Translations under genes and position numbers: made by a program
Shown: positions 33,880 to 43,071 of the stretch, piece by piece
Layout: every line of letters starts with the position of its first letter
How positions within the stretch are numbered: the stretch's first letter is position 1
DNA from: CAYPJE01 sp964410945
GTDB lineage: Bacteria; Fidelibacterota; Marinisomatia; Marinisomatales; TCS56
Direction of reading: 5' to 3'
NCBI GenBank assembly: GCA_964410945.1
Contig: CAYPJE010000004.1
Location: forward strand, 74,196-138,195
Length of the DNA: 64,000 bases
The notes under the pieces: generated by a model
The model's database searches: none
Told to the model about the DNA's origin: nothing
The model's input: only the letters and a program-made list of their open reading frames with translations

Positions 33880-36201
33880 ATGAAGCGAACAGTATTTATA
33901 TTTCTGACTATCCTTATGTCCTTTAGTACTGCCACCAGCATCAATATTATCCCAATTCCCCGGGAGCTGGAAACCAGGGAACACAGTTTTACCCTGACGC
34001 CTGATGTTGTAATCCATGTTGATCAGGAAACGATAACACTCGGTAAATATCTGTCCGGCCTGATCGCTGGGCACACCGGCTGGGAACTGGCGGTAATCGA
34101 TGCTGCTACGGAAGCCGAATCCACAATCCGTCTTGAACTTGATGCCACAGAAAAACATAATCCGGAGGGATATACCCTATTAATCGAAAATGAACTGATC
34201 ATAATTTCGGCCAGCCAGCCGGCCGGTCTGTTCTACGGCTGCCAGACCCTGCGGCAGTTGCTGCCGGTAATACCAGCCGATCGCCAGAAGATTACTGATT
34301 CAGGTACCTGGGTCATACCAGGGCTGAAAATCTCCGACGCTCCCCGCTTCCAGTGGCGGGGAATGATGCTGGATGTATCCCGGCATTTTTTCCCGGTGGA
34401 ATTCATTAAGGAACTGATCGATTACCTGGCCCTGCACAAGATCAATGTTTTCCACTGGCATCTCATGGATGACCAGGGCTGGCGGCTGGAGATCAAGCAG
34501 TACCCGAAATTGACCGAAATCGGCGCCTGGCGGGTCGATCGCAATAAATACCTGTGGAGCATGCGTCCACCCCAGGAACCGGGCGAGGAAGCTACTTATG
34601 GCGGCTTCTACACTCAGGATGAGATCAGGGAAGTGGTGGCCTATGCCGCCGAACGTCATATCACCGTTGTCCCGGAGATCGAAATGCCGGCCCATATCAC
34701 CTGTGCCCTGGCGGCTTACCCGGAACTTTCCTGTACCGGCGGGCCCTTCACCGTACCGCCCGGCAGCATCTGGCCGATCAAGGATATTTACTGCGCCGGC
34801 CGGGAAGAAACATTCGAATTCCTGGAGAACGTTCTCACAGAGGTAATGGACCTTTTCCCCAGTGAATATATCCATATTGGCGGTGACGAGGCCCACAAGG
34901 GTCGCTGGGAAGTCTGTGATTCCTGCCAGGCGCGCATCAAAGCCGAAGGACTGGCCGATGAATCCGAGCTGCAGAGTTATTTTATCAAGCGGATCGAGAA
35001 ATTCCTGAACACCAACGGCCGCCAGCTGATCGGCTGGGATGAAATTCTGGAAGGTGGCCTGGCACCGGAAGCCACCGTCATGTCCTGGCGTGGTACCAAA
35101 GGCGGGATCGCCGCTGCCAAATCCGGCCATCAGGCCGTCATGTCACCAGTCTCCCACTGTTACCTGAACTGTTACCAGGGCAACCTGGACCTGGAACCCA
35201 AGGCCCAGAGCGGTTACCTGCCGATCACAAAGGTGTATTCCTTTAATCCGGTGCCAAAACAGCTGAATGCCGATGAAGGTCAATTGATCCTGGGCGCCCA
35301 GGCCAATCTCTGGGCGGAATTCGTTCCCAATCCCAAGCATGCCGAATATATGCTTTTCCCCCGCCTCTCGGCCCTTTCGGAAGTGATGTGGTCACCGGAA
35401 GAAAAACGCGACTGGGATGATTTCAGCCGGCGCTTATATGAATTTTTCCCGATCTATGAATTCATGGACATGAATTACTCCACCAGTGCCATGCAGGTAC
35501 GAATGGAAACCAAAAAAACATGGTTTGGCAATAAGCAGAAAATCACGATGAATACCGAAATGCCGGGCCTGTCCATCCACTACACCACCGATGGGTCTTC
35601 CCCGGACCAGAATTCACCGGTTTATTCGAAACCATTCAAGGTAGCCACCTCAACCGACCTGCAAGCAGTGTCGATCAGAGCAGGAAAGATCGTCAGTCCG
35701 GTTACCAGTCTGAATTTCCGGAAGCACATAGGTTTGGGAAAATCGGTCAAACTTGGCAAGCGCTGGCACTGGCGCTATACCGGTGGTGGCAACAATGCCC
35801 TTTCCGATGGAATCCTGGCCAACGATAATTACCGCAACAGCCACTGGCAGGGTTTCCGGGTGGACGACCTGGAAGCAACCATCAACCTGGGACGTACCCG
35901 GCCGGTTAACTCGATCTCGGTCAATTTCCTTCAGGACATCCATATGGGATTATTCATGCCCGCAGCAGTTGAATTTGCTGTTTCCAGCGATGGAACGAAT
36001 TTCCAGGTAATCGAAACACTGGAAACCGGCATCCCCCAGGATCAGCAGGGAGCTATAATCAAGACAGTAATAACAGAAATGAATGGTAATAAAGCCCGCT
36101 ACATCCGTGTCCGGGCCAAGAATGTGGGCCACTGCCCCGAATGGCACCAGGGCGCCGGCAAGGATGCCTACCTGTTCGCCGATGAGATTGTGGTGGAGTG
36201 A
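33880..36201 (+). CDS. GH20 beta-N-acetylhexosaminidase, exported
   Basis: The start at 33880 follows AGGAAGA and opens a signal peptide (TVFIFLTILMSFSTATS), giving 773 residues; an upstream in-frame ATG at 33742 is rejected. In order come an N-terminal GH20b domain, the GH20 barrel with WRGMMLDVSRHFF, HWHLMDDQGWRLEI and the catalytic Asp-Glu pair in HIGGDEAHKGRW, a small Ig-like region (IHYTTDGSSPDQNSP) and a C-terminal discoidin/F5-8C-type domain. It removes terminal GlcNAc or GalNAc from chitin fragments or glycans in the periplasm or outside the cell. Confidence 0.94.
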   Translation: MKRTVFIFLTILMSFSTATSINIIPIPRELETREHSFTLTPDVVIHVDQETITLGKYLSGLIAGHTGWELAVIDAATEAESTIRLELDATEKHNPEGYTLLIENELIIISASQPAGLFYGCQTLRQLLPVIPADRQKITDSGTWVIPGLKISDAPRFQWRGMMLDVSRHFFPVEFIKELIDYLALHKINVFHWHLMDDQGWRLEIKQYPKLTEIGAWRVDRNKYLWSMRPPQEPGEEATYGGFYTQDEIREVVAYAAERHITVVPEIEMPAHITCALAAYPELSCTGGPFTVPPGSIWPIKDIYCAGREETFEFLENVLTEVMDLFPSEYIHIGGDEAHKGRWEVCDSCQARIKAEGLADESELQSYFIKRIEKFLNTNGRQLIGWDEILEGGLAPEATVMSWRGTKGGIAAAKSGHQAVMSPVSHCYLNCYQGNLDLEPKAQSGYLPITKVYSFNPVPKQLNADEGQLILGAQANLWAEFVPNPKHAEYMLFPRLSALSEVMWSPEEKRDWDDFSRRLYEFFPIYEFMDMNYSTSAMQVRMETKKTWFGNKQKITMNTEMPGLSIHYTTDGSSPDQNSPVYSKPFKVATSTDLQAVSIRAGKIVSPVTSLNFRKHIGLGKSVKLGKRWHWRYTGGGNNALSDGILANDNYRNSHWQGFRVDDLEATINLGRTRPVNSISVNFLQDIHMGLFMPAAVEFAVSSDGTNFQVIETLETGIPQDQQGAIIKTVITEMNGNKARYIRVRAKNVGHCPEWHQGAGKDAYLFADEIVVE

Positions 36202-36264
36202 TTTGAGAATTGGATGAGGTGCCTTTCAGCGGTCGAGTTTACGATGCCCACTACAAGGGGCTGG

Positions 36265-36690
36265 TTATAAGTGATACGTCATAAGTAACTCGGGATGCCC
36301 GGTATGCCCGTCAATTTGTTCTGCTTCAACCTTAAATCCGCATTTATCATAGAATTCAATACTCTTATGATTATCCTTGTAAACAGTTAGTTTTAAGCTC
36401 TTGCGGATTTCTATTGCTTTGGCCATAAGTTGTTTTCCGATGCCTGTCCCCTGACAATCCGGGAGAACAAACATAGCTGCCAGCGTATCTTCATGTAGAG
36501 CGATAAATCCCTTTACTCTCCCCTCATCTTCATATATATAAGTTTCACTGGAAGGGATATAGATATCGCGCATATTTTTGACTTTAGATTTCCAAAACTC
36601 CTTTTTAACAAAATTATGAGCTTTTATTTAGGCTTGAAGCCAGATATTGATGACCTTATCCAGGTCGGATTGTTCGAATTTTCGTATCAT
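36265..36690 (-). pseudogene. GNAT acetyltransferase (YjaB-like) interrupted by an in-frame stop
   Basis: One continuous frame from ATG 36690 to the stop at 36265 would encode a 141-residue GNAT similar to the YjaB group. It begins MIRKFEQSDLDKVINIWLQA, continues IKAHNFVKKEFW and ends with the acetyl-CoA loop DCQGTGIGKQLM and KSIEFYDKCGFKV. Codon 21 is TAA (36628-36630), exactly where relatives have a residue between the two blocks. A shortened ORF can start at ATG 36573 but lacks the first helix that lines the substrate site, so it is probably inactive. No frameshift is needed to read the rest. Confidence 0.82.
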
Positions 36691-36827
36691 GTGTTTGTTA
36701 CTTATTACGATTTAACTTACCGGTGCGTTAATTAGCAATTTCCATTAACACCCACCGTTGGCAAATGTAGGTGGGCTCCATTTTTCAATTCTAATAGCGT
36801 CCAGAGCAGTGGTTATCAGACACCTTT

Positions 36828-37568
36828 TTATTGTCCCCAGGTTGAAAATCCCTGCCACACGGGCAAAACCGATTCCCACCAATCTGGTGTATCAACCCAC
36901 AAGGGAGACCAAACCCCAATAAGCTCCGGCTGTAAACCCTGTATTCGATAATAATGGATAACAGATGGTAAATAGGAATAATTCTCTACGAACAGCAGAG
37001 TCAGTTCCTCATTAGAGTAACCGGCAGAGATCGGGAAAGTACCCCCGGAAAACATTATACCATTTGGCTCCGCAAATTGTACACCGGGAAGCTGTCTGAA
37101 ATATTCAGCCAGTCGCCAAGGATGATATAAAGAGTCATATTCGAATAGAGAAGCACCTAATTGATCAGGGCCATCCTGAACATAATTATGCAAATGATCT
37201 GGTAACAACTCAAACCCTGTGTACGTGTTATTGATGATTTCTACTCTGGCAGAATCTGAAAATCCAACGAGCACTTGTCCGGCTATCCAGGGCAGCATAA
37301 ACCTGTTCTCGTTCAACACTTCCGTTGAATCACCAAAAGAAGCTCTTAGATGTGCCAGTACATACAACAGTGTATCTATTCGTGCCAGTGATGGAGTCAG
37401 AGTAGCGTCATACCAGAGAGCGAAGTCATACGCTTCCAGGCTGTCCTGTTGGATGTAGGGATAGGCATCCAATAAATCGGGGACTGCCGGACCTGTTTCA
37501 TCCTCGCACCCCAGGAAAAGGAATACACAAACAAGCGATAGAATTGATTTGATGTTCATTGCCTTCAT
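36828..37568 (-). CDS. Lipoprotein of unknown function
   Basis: The ATG at 37568 follows AGGA at eight bases and gives 246 residues with a lipoprotein signal (hydrophobic SLVCVFLFLGC). The mature protein is rich in Tyr, Leu and acidic residues and shows no recognised domain; a C-terminal DTPDWWESVLPVW segment is Trp-rich. It probably faces the periplasm or outer surface. It is flanked by accessory material: the broken acetyltransferase on one side and the AT-rich operon on the other. Confidence 0.7.
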   Translation of the reverse strand: MKAMNIKSILSLVCVFLFLGCEDETGPAVPDLLDAYPYIQQDSLEAYDFALWYDATLTPSLARIDTLLYVLAHLRASFGDSTEVLNENRFMLPWIAGQVLVGFSDSARVEIINNTYTGFELLPDHLHNYVQDGPDQLGASLFEYDSLYHPWRLAEYFRQLPGVQFAEPNGIMFSGGTFPISAGYSNEELTLLFVENYSYLPSVIHYYRIQGLQPELIGVWSPLWVDTPDWWESVLPVWQGFSTWGQ

Positions 37569-37717
37569 GCAGGTATTCCTAACGGAAAAAGTAACCGGCG
37601 TGAAACTTTTTACCACAGGACTTTTCCTTTTCAAATTTGCGATTGTTAAACTTCCAAACACTGAATTTATGCTACAAGTTTTTCACGTCCGGTTGACTGG
37701 GTGTTAGGTTGCGTATA

Positions 37718-37993
37718 CTATGAAAGAACGGTCACATTTGCTACGATACGTCCATAAGTGTCCCTAGATTGAACAGTACACCGAACTTCCTTACCGATTA
37801 ATCTATTCTCTAATGATTGTTTTGCTTGTAACCCACCCGGTGTGTTCAATTCGGGTGCATTACCACCAGCTATTCTAATTTTCTCATTGTCATTATATTT
37901 AAATCTATTATTATTTCCAACATGAGTTACATTCATATCAAATGTATCTCCATCAATAACATTGGTCACTGGTCCACGTATTGTATCTGCCAT
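37718..37993 (-). CDS. Staphylococcal-nuclease-fold (SNase-like) small protein
   Basis: The 91-residue protein follows an AGGAGG site at ideal spacing and matches the OB core of thermonucleases. It has VIDGDTFDMNV at residues 12-22, KIRIAGGNAPELNTPGG with the counterparts of catalytic Arg35 and Glu43, and DTYGRIVANV with the counterpart of Arg87. The calcium-ligand Asp40 position is Asn. There is no signal peptide, and the C-terminal helices of secreted nuclease are missing. It is the last gene of an AT-rich leftward operon. Confidence 0.82.
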   Translation of the reverse strand: MADTIRGPVTNVIDGDTFDMNVTHVGNNNRFKYNDNEKIRIAGGNAPELNTPGGLQAKQSLENRLIGKEVRCTVQSRDTYGRIVANVTVLS

Positions 37994-38022
37994 ATTTGAC
38001 TCCTCCTATTTTATTTATTAGT

Positions 38023-38394
38023 CTATTCTCTCCGTTTCCATCTTATGTTTCTTATAATACCATCTTTAATTACAATTCTTTGATTACATTGTGGACATTC
38101 ATATCCATGAGCTGGTATTTCCACCAAATGGATAGTTCTTTTATCATTTTCCCAACATCTTGGACAGTAAGGAACTTTATCACCTTCCATATACCAAAAG
38201 GGACTTTTAAAGATCATTTTAGAGGTAATATCCTCAATGTTTTCAAGGTTACTGATTCTTTCCTTAAGCGATCTGTTCTCTTCGTTTAATTCAAAAACCT
38301 CCTGTTCAAGTGCCAATATTCTACGATACAGATCAACGTCATCCAATTTTCTTGCAAGATTGGCTATCTCTTTTACATTTTCAATTATACTCAT
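38023..38394 (-). CDS. Coiled-coil and zinc-ribbon protein
   Basis: The 123-residue protein has an N-terminal coiled coil (about residues 20-53, ILALEQEVFELNEENRSLKE) and a C-terminal zinc ribbon made of CPRC near 78-81 and CPQC near 100-103. This is a layout seen in small phage- or plasmid-linked regulators and adaptor proteins. A ribosome site AAAGGG lies seven bases before the ATG. It is followed 29 bp later by the nuclease-fold gene. Function is unknown; binding DNA or a partner protein is a guess. Confidence 0.8.
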   Translation of the reverse strand: MSIIENVKEIANLARKLDDVDLYRRILALEQEVFELNEENRSLKERISNLENIEDITSKMIFKSPFWYMEGDKVPYCPRCWENDKRTIHLVEIPAHGYECPQCNQRIVIKDGIIRNIRWKRRE

Positions 38395-38405
38395 CTAATA
38401 ACCCT

Positions 38406-38483
38406 TTAATCTAATGACATTATTTGTGTTATTGATACCGCGAATATGCTTGCAACAATTTCATCAACACTTAAATCGCTCAT
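38406..38483 (-). CDS. Possible 25-residue peptide ORF in the AT-rich operon
   Basis: A 25-codon frame starts at ATG 38483, with AGGGG eight bases upstream, and ends 11 bp before the coiled-coil zinc-ribbon gene. The peptide has a hydrophobic middle (EIVASIFAVSITQIM). It fits the tight gene spacing of the operon, but at this length chance cannot be excluded. Confidence 0.35.
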   Translation of the reverse strand: MSDLSVDEIVASIFAVSITQIMSLD

Positions 38484-38531
38484 CCTTTAAACCCCTATTC
38501 GTTTTGAAACCAAGGTAACAGATTTAATCAT

Positions 38532-38696
38532 TTACATCAACACGGCTCCGCCAACCAAGCAAGCGATCCAAATAAATAGCCAAATCGTGGCGGCACCTTT
38601 CTCTTCTTCCCAAGATCCTTGAGATTGGCTTTGTTTTTTTGACTTGAACCAGCTATAAAGACCAATTATTCCTACGAACCATAATATCCAGCCCAT
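38532..38696 (-). CDS. 54-residue protein with two membrane segments
   Basis: The frame from ATG 38696 to TAA at 38532 encodes 54 residues with two hydrophobic helices, ILWFVGIIGLYSWF at the start and TIWLFIWIACLVGGAVLM at the end. They are joined by a polar loop with KSKKQSQSQ and WEEEK, so it is a hairpin membrane protein. AGAGG lies six bases before the ATG, and the start is only two bases after the stop of the CFI-box protein gene, which argues strongly for translation and for a joint role. Confidence 0.72.
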   Translation of the reverse strand: MGWILWFVGIIGLYSWFKSKKQSQSQGSWEEEKGAATIWLFIWIACLVGGAVLM

Positions 38697-38698
38697 GA

Positions 38699-39298
38699 TT
38701 AACCTCTGAGAATTTTAATTAAGCCATTTAACATTACTCTGGAACCATTTTTGATGTTTTCATTCATTTTGATTTGTTTAGCTAGTAATGGTGATATCAT
38801 ATAATATACCTCAACAAAAAGTCTACCTACCCATAACTGCATGAGTATTTCATCGCGCCAACATCTAAAAAATTTTACTTCCGGAGAATTATAATCTCCA
38901 AATGTTGCCGTAGCTATAAAACAGCCAGATTTATTTGTTTTATTAAAGCTTGGGTTATTTTGCAAATCATTATAAGCTAGATCAACTAATTCCATTGGAA
39001 CATCTGATGTAACAATAAAAGGATCCATTCCCTGTGAACGTCTGTAACGATTAACAGCCACCCAACTTGCAACAAAGCCCATACAAGCTACCTTTTCAAT
39101 CTCTGAAATAGTGCCAAGTTCTTTTTGTACATCTTTGTAGCTTAATTTAAATGAAGGCTCATTTTCTTCCCCTAAATCTTGCATCATTAGACACTCTTGA
39201 AGCTTTTCAGAAGACCACGATTGTATAAACTCCTGCCATTTATTTAGAAATGATTCATCTACCGAATTCATTTTTTGCAAAACCTCGTTAATATCCAT
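38699..39298 (-). CDS. CFI-box-CTERM domain protein
   Basis: The 199-residue protein has an acidic helical N-terminal region without recognised domain. The C-terminal segment starts GCFIATATFGDYNSPEVKFF at about residue 129 and continues with an FRCWRD, VEVYYMISPLLA pattern. That tail matches the CFI-box C-terminal domain seen in otherwise unrelated proteins and probably inserts into or sits at a membrane. AAGGA lies nine bases before the ATG. It is the first gene of the AT-rich leftward operon, which continues with the two-TM, coiled-coil zinc-ribbon and nuclease-fold genes. The role of the box is not established. Confidence 0.78.
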   Translation of the reverse strand: MDINEVLQKMNSVDESFLNKWQEFIQSWSSEKLQECLMMQDLGEENEPSFKLSYKDVQKELGTISEIEKVACMGFVASWVAVNRYRRSQGMDPFIVTSDVPMELVDLAYNDLQNNPSFNKTNKSGCFIATATFGDYNSPEVKFFRCWRDEILMQLWVGRLFVEVYYMISPLLAKQIKMNENIKNGSRVMLNGLIKILRG

Positions 39299-39806
39299 AA
39301 TTAATTTCCTTTAGTCTTAAAATTCTCCGTTAATAGCCACGTGTATTCAAAGAATTCATATTTGACTTTTGGCAAGCAGCCTAACTACTATTTATGAAGA
39401 ATTATTAACGTCCTGAAATAATGATATTCAGAATTATTATTAAATAAATGGTGCACGCCACCCTCTGATGCGGAAAATTTTCTTAGTATTCCGGTTCTTA
39501 ATACCATGCTTAATGATAATTCTAAATAACAATCCCCCGGAAACAGTCGACAATACAAATCAGCGGGTGTGGTTCCCATATCCGGTCAGTGATTGATTTT
39601 AAGATAATTGTGAATCTTGGGGCAAGGAATTTCTAAAATTGTAAATAGCCATTTTCAGATCACTTTATAGTTTTAATGACTCGGAGGATATCGAAAACAT
39701 AAGGTTACCAGCTTTAGCACAATCGGGCATATCTGGCCGAGGACTTATCAACCATTTAATGCAGAGATTCTTCACTACCTTACGGAAGTATCAGAATGAC
39801 AGTGTT
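39299..39806. other. Accessory intergenic stretch without a supported gene
   Basis: About 500 bp of AT-rich sequence lie upstream of the CFI-box operon. A 63-codon leftward frame (39388-39579) has no ribosome site and no recognisable family. The part 39762-39803 (GCAGAGATTCTTCACTACC... with ATCAGAATGACAG) resembles dispersed palindromic intergenic repeats. The operon promoter should lie between 39299 and about 39400, but no clear -35/-10 pair could be assigned. Confidence 0.5.
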
Positions 39807-40010
39807 TTACAGGACAGGTATTTTATTATAGATCACCGGCAACTGTCCCCGCCACTGCTCCCATGTGGAATCGTCGGTCAGTAATTCAGCCATGAAATGA
39901 GCTACGTTGATCCGGCTGGTTTTACCCACATCGAAGATGGGACTGCGGATCGGTGACGGATGCAATTCATCTCCCCGTTTCAATGGCCGGTTGCCGAATG
40001 TCGGCCGTCC
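39807..40010 (-). pseudogene. C-terminal remnant of an SDR/NAD(P)-binding oxidoreductase
   Basis: Read leftwards, this frame contains ELHPSPIRSPIFDVGKTSRI, NVAHFMAELLTDD and a tail ending QLPVIYNKI, which is the C-terminal end of atypical short-chain dehydrogenase/NAD(P)-binding proteins (the K-x-S-R-x-x-VA-x-FM pattern). The frame is closed by a stop codon at 40011-40013, and no Rossmann N-terminus lies upstream, so only about 65 codons remain. It is a decaying gene left beside the aminotransferase gene. Confidence 0.7.
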
Positions 40011-40103
40011 TTATCACCCAAATAGTATTTCATTCCAATTTTTCTCCTTAATAAACTCGGTTGGAGTTAATATCAGTCAAATTTCTACCAATGGGGATAT
40101 GAA

Positions 40104-41558
40104 ATGACAACACCAGGTTTTGCCATTAAAAATTATCATGACACTTCTGAAATCTATCGCCAATTGGACCTATTGCTGAGTCAGCCGGTCCGGCCTCTGA
40201 AAAAGTCGGCCATGGAAAGCTACCTCCAGTGGTACGAGGATGAATGCTCCGGTTCCAAGCAGTTGATCGGTTCGGCCCGTGAAGTAATCCCCGGTGGTGT
40301 CCAGCACAACCTGGCCTTCAATTACCCCTTTCCCCTGGTTTTTACTCGGGCTGAAGGTGCCTACCTTCAGGATATCGACGGCCACCGTTACATCGACTTC
40401 CTTCAGTCCGGCGGGCCAACCATGCTGGGCAGCAATTATCCCACTGTACGTGACAAAGTAATCGAACTGCTGGAAACCTGTGGTCCCTCTACCGGCCTGT
40501 TCCACGAATACGAATTCAAACTGGCCGATTTTATCTGCTCCCGCTTCCCCGCCGTTGAGATGTACCGTGCCCTGGGCAGTGGTACAGAGGCAGTGATGGC
40601 GGCGGTTCGTATCGCCCGGGTAGCCACCGGAAAAAAGAAAATTATCAAAGTCGGTGGCGCCTATCACGGATGGAGCGATCAGTTGAGCTATGCCCTGAAC
40701 ATTCCCCGCACCGGCCGGTTCCAGTCCCATGGCATTCCCAAGGCCACCCTGGCCCATACCCAGGAGGTCTTTCCCAATGATCTGAATGCCCTGGAGCGGA
40801 AACTGCGTTTTAACCAGGCCCGTGGTGGTACTGCAGCAGTGATCGTGGAACCACTGGGACCGGAAAGCGGTACCCGTCCGGTGGACTTCGATTACAATAA
40901 AAATGTCCGCGCTCTGTGTGACAAATATAATACCCTGCTGATCTTTGATGAGGTGGTAACTGCGTTCCGATTAGGAATCAGTGGCGCCCAGGGTTATTTT
41001 AACGTATTACCGGACCTAACCGTTTTCGGTAAAGTTGTTTCAGGGGGCTATCCTGCTGCTGGAGGCCTAGGTGGACGTAAGGATTTGATGCTCTATCTGG
41101 CAGCCGGGGTTGAAGGCACTAAGAAACGGGCTAAAGTCGGTGGCACCCTGTCGGCTAATCCGCTGAGTTGTGCCGCCGGTTATTATACGCTGGTGGAAAT
41201 CGAAAAAACCGATGCCTGTGCCAAAGCCGGCGCCTCCGGTGACCGGTTGACAACCGGATTACAAAAGATCATTAAGCAGTACGAACTGCCTTATGTGGCT
41301 TATAATCAGGGCTCAATCGTGCACCTGGAAACCTCCGGGGTAATGCTGATGAACCTGGGCCTGAATATCATGAAATCGCTTAAGGAGATCAAAGTCCGGA
41401 AAAAGATGATGGAAGAAATGGGCGCCGCTTTCATGGCCGAGGGTATCGTTTCTATTGCCGGCAGCCGGCTGTACACCAGTCTGGCCGACAGTGACGAGAT
41501 CATCGATGATGCCCTGGCGCGGTTTGACCGGGTGTTTGCGCAGATAGCAAATAATTAG
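40104..41558 (+). CDS. Class III aminotransferase, glutamate-1-semialdehyde-aminomutase-like
   Basis: The 484-residue protein belongs to PLP-dependent fold I, class III. It has the phosphate-binding GSGTEAVMAAVRIARVATG, VGGAYHGWSDQ near 190, LLIFDEVVTAFR with the PLP-Asp near 275 and the lysine in VFGKVVSGGYPAAG near 306. It resembles HemL-like aminomutases but is about 50 residues longer at the N-terminus and lies away from haem genes. A role in amino-sugar or amino-acid side metabolism is therefore as likely as tetrapyrrole synthesis. It starts just after the dehydrogenase remnant. Confidence 0.88.
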   Translation: MTTPGFAIKNYHDTSEIYRQLDLLLSQPVRPLKKSAMESYLQWYEDECSGSKQLIGSAREVIPGGVQHNLAFNYPFPLVFTRAEGAYLQDIDGHRYIDFLQSGGPTMLGSNYPTVRDKVIELLETCGPSTGLFHEYEFKLADFICSRFPAVEMYRALGSGTEAVMAAVRIARVATGKKKIIKVGGAYHGWSDQLSYALNIPRTGRFQSHGIPKATLAHTQEVFPNDLNALERKLRFNQARGGTAAVIVEPLGPESGTRPVDFDYNKNVRALCDKYNTLLIFDEVVTAFRLGISGAQGYFNVLPDLTVFGKVVSGGYPAAGGLGGRKDLMLYLAAGVEGTKKRAKVGGTLSANPLSCAAGYYTLVEIEKTDACAKAGASGDRLTTGLQKIIKQYELPYVAYNQGSIVHLETSGVMLMNLGLNIMKSLKEIKVRKKMMEEMGAAFMAEGIVSIAGSRLYTSLADSDEIIDDALARFDRVFAQIANN

Positions 41559-41582
41559 CAGGACCATAATAGCGGGGAACAT

Positions 41583-43046
41583 ATGAGATATTTCTATCTA
41601 TTGATTATTTTAAGTTACCAATTACTCATGGCACAATCATTGGTTGAATTGTTCTCCAATGATATTCCACGAAGATATATTTCCGATCCTTATTATACAC
41701 AGAAACTGGAGGATGAATTAAAGCTTAAATCAGAGATAAATCCGGATATACTTTTCTTTCACATCAAATACACCAATAATCTGTTCGACCATTCCCTGGC
41801 TGATTCGGCCCGGAAATACAAAGCCATTTCAGATAAGTTAGAAAAGGAAACTTTTGATTCCTTCAATAAATGGATTGACACTCAGGTAGAATTGATAGAT
41901 AAATCAAAAGATTTAAAAATAATCCGGAATACAATTAAAGATATACTTATTAAGAATAAGATTGAATCAGGAAAAACATACGCACCCAGCGTAATCGCCC
42001 CATCTGTCATTCCTAATATTGATACCGAAGAAATTATCAATAACGAATTATACAAAAATCAAATAGACTACTTTGTATATAAACTCCATCAGCAGGATAA
42101 AAATTTGACCTATACCGATTCAATCGATTATCACACCCTGCGAGTTAGACAGGAAACAGCGATCATTGAAGATTTGTATTTGATGATACAAAATGCCATT
42201 GACTCGACAATAACATTAAGAGTAATAAAAAACTTTGATCTATTCAGTTATTGGAAATATTACATTACCATAAATGAAGAAGCATTCAATCCATTGAATT
42301 TATATATAGATGCAGTGAAGAAATATTTTATGACAACAAAGGGGGCAGGTTTTTATGTCAGCATGAAATATTTACCAATCTATAAGCCTGGTTTCTTTAC
42401 GACTGTATTTACAGAAACGAAAACTTTTAATGATACTGAATATGATATTGAGAATTCACTAGACTGGGAAATGGATTTTTCTGATATATTTGGCATAGAA
42501 TTTGGCTACACATATTTTCTATCTGATTATTCAACACCATTTACCAGCATTACTTTCGACCTCGGCATCGGTATCAGTACAGATCGAAAACAAAGTAAAA
42601 ACCAGGATAATGATCTTTATACCAAAGGTCAACCGGGGGCTGATTATTATGAACGAATTTTAGCCGATAGCAATTATTTCAATATCAACAATCTTACTGT
42701 AGTTAATCTGGGGGTAAATACACCTGTTTATGACATCCCCGGTATTCTTGAAGTATCGACCGGGATTGAGTTCAATTACACCAGGATCGATTTAGACTAC
42801 TATACAAAATATCACTGGTTTCAGCGTTACTCCTATGTCTACCATACTGTTCTGGGACCAACAATTCTATGGGAAGCTAATTCATGGTATAGTGAATTGA
42901 TTAAAACTAGTATGACAATAAATGATATAAATATCAATTTACCAATTGTGGTGCTGAACCTGACAATACCAACAATACCGACCGCTTCTGTTGATCTCAC
43001 GATATCTCCGCGGTATGGAAAAATGAGAGTGCTGTACAGGTTTTAA
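41583..43046 (+). CDS. Probable outer-membrane beta-barrel protein, unknown function
   Basis: The 487-residue protein has a signal peptide (FYLLIILSYQLLMAQS), a helical, charged first half (residues about 20-240) and a second half rich in alternating aromatic strands (GFYVSMKYLPIY, FTSITFDLGIGI). It ends in the aromatic RMRVLYRF-like terminus typical of outer-membrane barrels. No family is recognised. Base composition is clearly more AT-rich than the aminotransferase upstream, 24 bp away, so it may have a different origin. Confidence 0.72.
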   Translation: MRYFYLLIILSYQLLMAQSLVELFSNDIPRRYISDPYYTQKLEDELKLKSEINPDILFFHIKYTNNLFDHSLADSARKYKAISDKLEKETFDSFNKWIDTQVELIDKSKDLKIIRNTIKDILIKNKIESGKTYAPSVIAPSVIPNIDTEEIINNELYKNQIDYFVYKLHQQDKNLTYTDSIDYHTLRVRQETAIIEDLYLMIQNAIDSTITLRVIKNFDLFSYWKYYITINEEAFNPLNLYIDAVKKYFMTTKGAGFYVSMKYLPIYKPGFFTTVFTETKTFNDTEYDIENSLDWEMDFSDIFGIEFGYTYFLSDYSTPFTSITFDLGIGISTDRKQSKNQDNDLYTKGQPGADYYERILADSNYFNINNLTVVNLGVNTPVYDIPGILEVSTGIEFNYTRIDLDYYTKYHWFQRYSYVYHTVLGPTILWEANSWYSELIKTSMTINDININLPIVVLNLTIPTIPTASVDLTISPRYGKMRVLYRF

Positions 43047-43071
43047 ATATTGAAGATCAAGTAATTACATA

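Noticed and set aside
39388..39579. Leftward 63-codon ORF upstream of the CFI-box operon
   Set aside because: No ribosome site, no recognisable domain and poor fit to the spacing of the flanking operon.
40104..41558. Haem biosynthesis gene hemL
   Set aside because: The fold is GSA-aminotransferase-like, but the protein is longer than usual and stands alone in an accessory region, so the specific gene name is not supported.
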